The translations under genes were made by a program, and so were the position numbers. A stretch of 8,941 bases of DNA from Gp13-AA77 sp036521995 (GTDB lineage: Bacteria > Acidobacteriota > Terriglobia > UBA7540), in NCBI GenBank assembly GCA_036521995.1, contig DATDGR010000068.1, positions 1 through 8,941 on the forward strand, written 5' to 3'. The notes under the pieces are model-generated. The model saw only the letters and a list, made by a program, of their open reading frames with translations. It was not told where the DNA came from and did not search any database. Below are positions 4,665-8,941 of this stretch, one piece after another. The first letter of the stretch is position 1, and the number at the start of each line of letters is the position of its first letter.

Positions 4665-5816
4665 ATGGCGCTCAAGCGGGAAGAGAACCCCTTCGTATTT
4701 GGTGAAGTTGTAAGCGAGACGGCCTTCGTAAACCGGACGGAGGAGGTGGAACAGCTGGTCCGGGACTTGGCGGACGGGCAGAAGGTTTTTCTGCTGTCGC
4801 CACGGCGCTTCGGAAAGAGCTCCCTGGTCTCCATAGTTTTTCAAAGGCTGAAGAAGCAGAACGTTCGAACCGTGATGGTTCCGGTGAGCAGCTACGCAAC
4901 CTACACGCAGTTTCTGGAGAGGTTTGCCGACAAGGTGCTCCGGGCGGCCGGACCCTGGGACAAGGTCAAGGAGTGGGTGAGCCGCTTCATTGGGCAAGTG
5001 AAGCCCGAAGCGGAAGTTGACCTGAACACAGGTGAGATCAAGTTTTCTCTGGGCAGGGGAGCGAGCTCCGACCCCACGCCAGTTGCGCCGGAGGTGTTCG
5101 CTCTCCCCGGGGAGGTGGCCAGAAAGGGCCAGTTTCGTATGGCGGTCTGCCTGGACGAATTCCAGCAAATCGACACGTTCAATGGCGGGAAGGTCGAGAA
5201 TGCGCTGCGCAACGCCGTGCAGGTCCAGAGAGAGGTGGGCTATGTGTTCGCCGGCTCGCAACCGTCATTGATGGAGGGCATGTTATCGCCCAAGCAGCCC
5301 TTTCACAAGGCTGGACCCAAGCTATTTCTGGATAAGATTCAGCCCGAAGCGTGGAAGGAGTTCATTTCGAAGCAGTTCGAGCGGCGCGGGAAGAGTCTGA
5401 CCAACGCCGGCCTGGAGCGGCTGCTGGAGACGGCAGACCTTATCCCCTATGATGTGCAGCGGCTCGCGCACGAGTTGTGGGACTACGCCGAACTAAGCGG
5501 CCAGCGGGCATTGGACGTCGGGCAGGTCGATCTGATCACCCGACGGTTGGTGATGAGCCAGGCTCAGTACTACGAGCGCCAGTGGGAGCAATTATCTTTG
5601 CGGCAGCGCGGGGTGCTCCAGGCGATGGCTGCACGTGGCGCCGCCGCCCTTTACTCGCAGGCGGTGCGGGAGGAGTACCGCTTAGGGCCCGCGTCCAGCG
5701 TGCAGAAGGCACTTCATTCGCTGGATGCTCAGGACATCCTCGACCGATACCAAGGGATGTACTTCTTCCTCGATCCGCTGTTCGCCTCCTGGATTCGGGC
5801 CAACCTAGGTGCCTAG
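4665..5816 (+). CDS. Archaeal-type/STAND-like P-loop ATPase with C-terminal winged helix
   Basis: The 383-residue product starts at an ATG 9 nt after GGAGG. The N-terminus NPFVFGEVV and FVNRTEEVEQL is the usual entry to the archaeal-ATPase family (PF01637-like, MNS clade of STAND NTPases). Walker A is PRRFGKSSL (46-54), with Ser replacing the common leading Gly as often happens in this family. Walker B is VCLDEF (161-166). A sensor-like VFAGSQ lies at 194-199, then LFLDKIQPEAWKEFI and a helical lid (240-300). Residues about 305-375 read as a winged helix (LSLRQRGVLQAMA, SVQKALHSLDAQDIL, YFFLDPLFASWI). Family members are poorly characterised NTP-dependent switches, some linked to stress or mobile DNA. 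Length and motifs look intact. It stands alone, without an obvious partner gene; an operator-like array precedes it. It is probably cytoplasmic. The specific role is unknown. Confidence 0.85.
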   Translation: MALKREENPFVFGEVVSETAFVNRTEEVEQLVRDLADGQKVFLLSPRRFGKSSLVSIVFQRLKKQNVRTVMVPVSSYATYTQFLERFADKVLRAAGPWDKVKEWVSRFIGQVKPEAEVDLNTGEIKFSLGRGASSDPTPVAPEVFALPGEVARKGQFRMAVCLDEFQQIDTFNGGKVENALRNAVQVQREVGYVFAGSQPSLMEGMLSPKQPFHKAGPKLFLDKIQPEAWKEFISKQFERRGKSLTNAGLERLLETADLIPYDVQRLAHELWDYAELSGQRALDVGQVDLITRRLVMSQAQYYERQWEQLSLRQRGVLQAMAARGAAALYSQAVREEYRLGPASSVQKALHSLDAQDILDRYQGMYFFLDPLFASWIRANLGA

Positions 5817-5852
5817 CCTAGTGGGTTGATTCTGACAACCAGCTTGGTTCAA

Positions 5853-5877
5853 GGCTTGGCGGCGTGGCCGACAAGCC
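5853..5877 (+). terminator. Weak candidate terminator after the ATPase gene
   Basis: GGCTTG (5853-5858) pairs with CAAGCC (5872-5877). Inside it GGC (5861-5863) pairs with GCC (5867-5869), with a 2x2 internal mismatch and a GTG loop. Only ATTT follows, so the U-tract is poor. Confidence 0.35.
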
Positions 5878-5926
5878 ATTTCGCTGAGATCATTTGACTC
5901 TTGGAAAGGAAAAGGCTGTTCTGTGT

Positions 5927-5959
5927 CACAATTCGCGACAAAACCTGTCGCGATAAGTG
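5927..5959. repeat. Inverted repeat between convergent genes
   Basis: TCGCGACA (5933-5940) and TGTCGCGA (5946-5953) are an exact 8-bp inverted repeat with loop AAACC. The symmetry extends past a 3x3 mismatch to CAC (5927-5929) and GTG (5957-5959). No U-tract follows on either strand, so an intrinsic terminator is unlikely. It may be an operator, a processed 3'-end structure or a relic end of an insertion sequence. Confidence 0.5.
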
Positions 5960-5997
5960 GCATTTCCTACATCTTTGCCAGTGCTGTCGGCATAATC

Positions 5998-7176
5998 CTA
6001 CCCCCTCGTCCGCTCCAGGCGGAACCGTACACTGGCCTTAACCCCCCGGCGCCGGCGCAGGAGAAACCATGCGTCGGCGAGTAAAATCGCCAGCGCAAAG
6101 TAAGGAAGGCGCGACAGCGTCCACAGCGCGGCCTGCACCCGCGCCCGGAAGCGGATCGCCTGGCGGTTTTGGTCGGCGGATATGCTGACCGGCTGGTTCC
6201 AGTCGAGCGCCTTCAGCCGCGGTAGGAATCCGCGGTGCACGCTGCCTTCGAGATTGTAGATCCCCACCACCGGTGAAAAATGACTGGCGACGATCACGTC
6301 GTGCGACAGCTCCTCCCAGCTCAACGGACCCATTCGTGCGTCCGGTTGCGGATCGCCGGCCGTGATGCCTACGACGATGAGCTGCGCCGAGGGACCGTAC
6401 TGCCAGATCAGCGCGGAATCGGCGGCGCGGTTGAAGCTCGAGTAGAGCATCAGAACCTCGCGGTCGCCGCGGACGTCGACGATGCCGAACAGGCGCTCAA
6501 GCAGTATGGAGCGGACTTCGCGCTCATCGGCGATGAAGGGGAACTGGTAGGTTTCGACGCGGTAGCCGGCGGCCTCGATCCGGGCGATGAAAGCCTCATA
6601 CGCGGTCCGGGCGCGAGTGACGGTATCGGGATCGAACAGCCTCTTAAGCGCAGCTGAAGCCGCGCGGCGAACGCTGGTGAACTCCTGAATATTCGGTTCA
6701 ATATCGAGACCGATGCCGGACCAGCGCAGTCCCGAATCGGCGGTCCACTTCTGAAATTCAGTGAACCGCGCCTCGGCCTGGGCGGCGTTCGAGGCGTTGA
6801 GATAATAGCCCTGCTCCCCGGGCAGCGCCAGCCACGCCGTGACCGGAATGCCGGCGGAATTCAGTTGGCGAACGACCTGCGCGCGGCCGGGGGTGAGATC
6901 GATCAGCGAAAGGGTGATCCCGGAGTTGAGCTGCCGCAAGTCGCGAATCACATCTGGATCAGAGAAGAGAGATTGAAGCGCGGCCGTTTCCATCTGGCAG
7001 GCGAAGTTCAGTTGCGGATGCACGACCGGCGCGGTGACGGTGACTTGACGCGCGTTGCGATCGAGCCGGCGCGCGGCCAGGAAGGCCGTCGCAACGATGA
7101 ACAGGGCGACACACAGGGCGAGCTCGACCGCAAAAATCAGCATCCACAGAAGCGCTCGCAGGAGCCGGCGGACCAT
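5998..7176 (-). CDS. Membrane-anchored protein with a TIM-barrel, glycosidase-like domain
   Basis: The 392-residue product has a transmembrane segment at about 10-35 after MVRRLLRALLW and a second at about 352-373, followed by an Arg-rich tail (FLLRRRRGVK). The positive ends put both termini in the cytoplasm and the roughly 310-residue middle outside. That middle reads like a (beta/alpha)8 barrel of the glycoside hydrolase superfamily: GITLSLIDLTP (86-96), GIPVTAWLALPG (109-120), GIGLDIEP (154-161), an FPF strand near 212-214, VLMLYSS (241-247) and VVGIYNLEG (303-311). DIEP at the end of a predicted strand recalls the acidic active-site strands of GH18-like barrels, so Asp158 and Glu160 are candidate catalytic residues. 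The exact family is not recognised, and an inactive barrel is possible. The upstream frame is closed 4-6 nt before the ATG (in-frame TAA), so this is the longest possible start. AAAGG abuts the ATG, too close to be a normal ribosome binding site. Confidence 0.78.
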   Translation of the reverse strand: MVRRLLRALLWMLIFAVELALCVALFIVATAFLAARRLDRNARQVTVTAPVVHPQLNFACQMETAALQSLFSDPDVIRDLRQLNSGITLSLIDLTPGRAQVVRQLNSAGIPVTAWLALPGEQGYYLNASNAAQAEARFTEFQKWTADSGLRWSGIGLDIEPNIQEFTSVRRAASAALKRLFDPDTVTRARTAYEAFIARIEAAGYRVETYQFPFIADEREVRSILLERLFGIVDVRGDREVLMLYSSFNRAADSALIWQYGPSAQLIVVGITAGDPQPDARMGPLSWEELSHDVIVASHFSPVVGIYNLEGSVHRGFLPRLKALDWNQPVSISADQNRQAIRFRARVQAALWTLSRLPYFALAILLADAWFLLRRRRGVKASVRFRLERTRG

Positions 7177-7182
7177 CCTTTA

Positions 7183-7210
7183 ATTATGTCACCCGCCAAC
7201 CTCGGATCAA
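7183..7210 (-). promoter_or_regulatory. Promoter giving a probable leaderless transcript for the TIM-barrel gene
   Basis: On the minus strand TTGATC (7205-7210), 16 nt and CATAAT (7183-7188) form a good promoter; the -10 matches TATAAT in five of six positions. The CATAAT box ends 6 nt before the ATG at 7176, so transcription should begin at or next to the A of the start codon. That agrees with the lack of a usefully spaced Shine-Dalgarno. Confidence 0.45.
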
Positions 7211-7365
7211 AAACTCCTTGCCTCGGCCACATTGTCACCTTTTAATCTCAATCGTGGCACGACTTGCCAACAGCTTAGTGAACCTACTGCCCGCGAGCAT
7301 CGGCCCCGAACCCTTTCCCGGAATTCATACTCACGCGACACGTCACTATTGCGACGGAAGGTAGC

Positions 7366-7782
7366 CTACGATGATAGCAGTATTACGGCAGCCAGGGCGC
7401 AGACCACACCGCACGCCTGCAGCATTGTTATGGACTCTTTCAAAACAAGCGGTCCGACCAGAACGACGATCAGAGGATACAAAGCGGTGAGCGGGACAAC
7501 AATTGAAGCCTTTCCACCGTTTTTCATAGCGGCGAAGAGCGCCAAGGCTCCCAGCGCATTCAGGGCGGAACATGCGAGGATGAACAACAGGCTGTGTAAC
7601 GAATAGTGAAATACGGATCGGCCCGGATAGAAAACAGGTGTCAAGAGAAGGAAGCCGACCACCAGCCAGATCAGCGCCGAGTCAGCCGATACGCGGTTCG
7701 TGGAAAGCTTTTGTAACAGTCCTACGATTCCCCAGCAGAGGAGAACCAAGACGGCGAAGAAAAACCAAGGTGACAGTTCCAT
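7366..7782 (-). CDS. Single-domain EamA (drug/metabolite superfamily) transporter half, downstream member
   Basis: From the ATG at 7782 this encodes 138 residues (MELSPWFFF...) with about five transmembrane segments. A TTG at 7812 would add ten residues and overlap the upstream gene, but neither start has a Shine-Dalgarno. The ATG sits 10 nt after the upstream stop, so translational coupling is likely. EamA signatures are LLCWGIVGLLQKLS near the start, ALFAAMKNGGKASIV, LTALYPLIVVLVGPLVLKE and a last helix. Most family members are about 290 residues with two such domains. Single-domain members act as dimers, so this one probably dimerises with its neighbour. The substrate is not predictable. 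The stop is at 7366, with no clear terminator before the next gene on the strand. Confidence 0.85.
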   Translation of the reverse strand: MELSPWFFFAVLVLLCWGIVGLLQKLSTNRVSADSALIWLVVGFLLLTPVFYPGRSVFHYSLHSLLFILACSALNALGALALFAAMKNGGKASIVVPLTALYPLIVVLVGPLVLKESITMLQACGVVCALAAVILLSS

Positions 7783-7792
7783 GGCTGGTGGT

Positions 7793-8230
7793 CTATCGAG
7801 AAAAAATGACAAAAGCAGCTACCGCAAAGGCTAATCCGAGAACGTGTAACCGTGTGAGCCGTTCCCGTAAGACGGCAACCGCCAGGACCACAGTAATCAG
7901 AGGATACATGGCTGTGACCGTAGTGATAATGGCAGCCTTTCCGCCCGTCCGATAAGCGGCGAAAAGCGCCCAACTGCCGATACCGGACAAGACGCCGTTT
8001 GCGACAGAATAAGCGATACCCGCCGCGTCCTTCTCCAGTTTCATTCTGCGGCGTGCCAACAGAACCAGCGCTACCGGCAGGGCCCCAAAAGCAAAAAGAA
8101 ACTGAGAGGCATCCGGCGGGATTTCTTCTGAACCGAGCTTGGCGAGCAACGCCCAGGTGCCCCAGCACAGAATACAGAGAACCGAATACCAGAACCATTT
8201 CGTTCGAAGAGGGTTACGAGTCATCGCCAT
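7793..8230 (-). CDS. Single-domain EamA transporter half, upstream member of the pair
   Basis: The product has about 145 residues from the ATG at 8230. A second ATG at 8224 (MTRNPLRTKW) has a weak GAG six nt upstream and is equally plausible; a TTG at 8281 would add a soluble Arg-rich leader untypical of the family. Five transmembrane segments follow: WFWYSVLCILCWGTWALLAK, FLFAFGALPVALVLLA, GIAYSVANGVLSGIGSWALF, AAIITTVTAMYPLITVVLAV and LHVLGLAFAVAAFVIF. The motifs CWGTWALLAK, GGKAAI and TAMYPLITVVLAVAVLRERLT parallel those of the next gene and match EamA (PF00892). The two genes are paralogues about 10 nt apart and most likely encode the halves of a heterodimeric inner-membrane exporter or permease for a small molecule. 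Confidence 0.85.
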   Translation of the reverse strand: MAMTRNPLRTKWFWYSVLCILCWGTWALLAKLGSEEIPPDASQFLFAFGALPVALVLLARRRMKLEKDAAGIAYSVANGVLSGIGSWALFAAYRTGGKAAIITTVTAMYPLITVVLAVAVLRERLTRLHVLGLAFAVAAFVIFSR

Positions 8231-8531
8231 CTCAGCCGCGGTCGGCCGGCTCCGGCTGGGCCGTTCTCGATGTCGGGCCAAAAGGGGCCAAACTTACAGC
8301 CGCTCGATGTTTCACGGTGAATTCCATCAAGAAAGAGTGAAGCACTGTTCATCAGCGCTGACTCAATCCAAATCGCATCACGAGTCAGTAGACTTCTCAA
8401 ATTCTATTTGGCGAGACCGGGACCCAAGTCGCCAGCCGCGCTCTTGAATGACGGCCAGCACGGAGGACTCGTCCGCACGCATCCCCGCGTCAATCGCCTT
8501 TCTCGCGCCGTCAGTGGAACTACCTCGCTGA
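8231..8531. other. Intergenic region upstream of the EamA pair
   Basis: No convincing gene or promoter was found. It contains a 7-bp inverted repeat, CTGACTC (8358-8364) and GAGTCAG (8382-8388), 17 nt apart, and a GC-rich segment (about 8240-8293) that would be the 5' leader of the EamA transcript. A minus-strand frame ending at 8378 reads AIDAGMRADESSVLAVIQER with good codon bias, but it lacks a start codon and a recognised family. Confidence 0.4.
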
Positions 8532-8941
8532 TCATCCCTTAGTCACCACCTGCTCGCGTTCCGCATCGAAGTAATATACCTTGCCATTCCTGTAAGATCG
8601 CACGGAGAGGTCGCACGCCGCCGAGACCTTATAACCAATGTCTACGTGGCAGTTTGGTTGGTCCCGCGACCGCACACACTCCAGAAAGTTGTCCACGTGT
8701 TTAAGATCCCCTTCGTTTCCTATGCGATCCACGCGCACCTGGTCGTCGCCGTACTTCTTTACGAATTCACCTGCGTACGGCGATTCGGGGAAGATATCGG
8801 CATATCTGGGTATCCACTTGACTCAGGTAACCCCTACCGGTTGTGGTTTCGCCTCGGTGTTTCGAACGATGGATGCGTAAGTGGCTGGTTCTACGGCCAC
8901 CGCCTGCTGGACAAGCCGGAAGAATAGTTTGCCTCGGCGGC
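8532..8941 (-). pseudogene. C-terminal part of a Gfo/Idh/MocA family oxidoreductase with an in-frame TGA
   Basis: After the TGA at 8823-8825 the frame encodes 96 residues: KWIPRYADIFPESPYAGEF, KKYGDDQVRVDRIGNEG, then HVDNFLECVRSRDQPNC, VDIGYKVSAACDLSV, SYRNGKVYYFD and EQVVTKG. The run H-x-x-NFL-(D/E)-C-(V/I)-x-SR, P-(N)-C, (E/D)IG, A-(A/T)-C and G-(R/K)-x-x-x-(F/W)D is the typical ending of bacterial Gfo/Idh/MocA sugar or amino-acid-derivative dehydrogenases, usually 350-450 residues. The same frame is open for 38 codons upstream of the TGA to the right edge (LFFRLVQQAVAVEPATYASI), so the stop seems to interrupt one gene; TGG to TGA is the simplest change. The NAD-binding Rossmann part lies outside the window. 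It is probably a pseudogene; sequencing error remains possible. Confidence 0.6.

Noticed and set aside
4238..4834. 198-codon minus-strand open frame
   Set aside because: It crosses the ATPase start and its control region. Only the receptor tail in the neighbouring frame has family support.
4629..5261. 210-codon minus-strand open frame opposite the ATPase
   Set aside because: It is an antisense shadow; the ATPase frame has Walker motifs and a ribosome binding site.
6280..7245. Plus-strand open frames opposite the TIM-barrel gene
   Set aside because: They are low-complexity antisense shadows; the minus-strand frame has paired membrane segments and barrel motifs.
8646..8927. 93-codon plus-strand open frame at the right end
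   Set aside because: It is antisense to the oxidoreductase tail, with no ribosome binding site and no recognised family.

Overview
The window looks like an accessory, partly decayed stretch of a high-GC soil bacterium, most likely an Acidobacteriota member. This rests on family resemblance only: an exported TPR protein with the N-terminal modules common in that phylum, the C-terminal tail of a large TonB-dependent receptor, an oxidoreductase (Gfo/Idh/MocA) tail, and a sigma-54-type promoter. No rRNA, tRNA or marker gene is present, so the phylum is inferred.

Layout. Positions 1-900 hold scraps on the minus strand: structured sequence resembling the 5' part of a group II intron at the left edge, an exported alpha/beta hydrolase cut off before its catalytic elbow, an imperfect direct repeat, and a 60-codon coding-like fragment with a possible promoter. 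Positions 992-1103 form a dispersed-repeat-like hairpin element. From 1271 to 4271 two exported repeat proteins lie on the plus strand. The first has four ~79-residue units rich in His-Pro/Asn-Pro and is preceded by a sigma-54-like promoter and a leader hairpin. A strong intrinsic terminator (2472-2501) separates it from the second, a seven-TPR protein.

Positions 4272-4664 carry the tail of a dead TonB-dependent receptor gene (minus strand) and then a compact array of GTTACGC half-sites immediately upstream of a single-gene STAND-like/archaeal-type ATPase with a probable C-terminal winged helix (4665-5816). After a convergent intergenic region with two hairpins comes a minus-strand block: a membrane protein with a TIM-barrel-like extracytoplasmic domain (5998-7176, possibly leaderless), and upstream of it two adjacent single-domain EamA transporter halves (7366-7782 and 7793-8230) that probably work as a pair. 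The right end (8532-8941) holds the C-terminal part of a Gfo/Idh/MocA oxidoreductase with an in-frame TGA.

How the genes work together: the two exported repeat proteins may serve the cell envelope. The ATPase appears to be a self-contained, possibly autoregulated unit. The EamA pair is a likely two-gene operon. No complete known defence system, CRISPR array or intact transposase is visible. The least ordinary items are the His-Pro repeat protein with its sigma-54-like control region, and the ATPase with its operator-like array.
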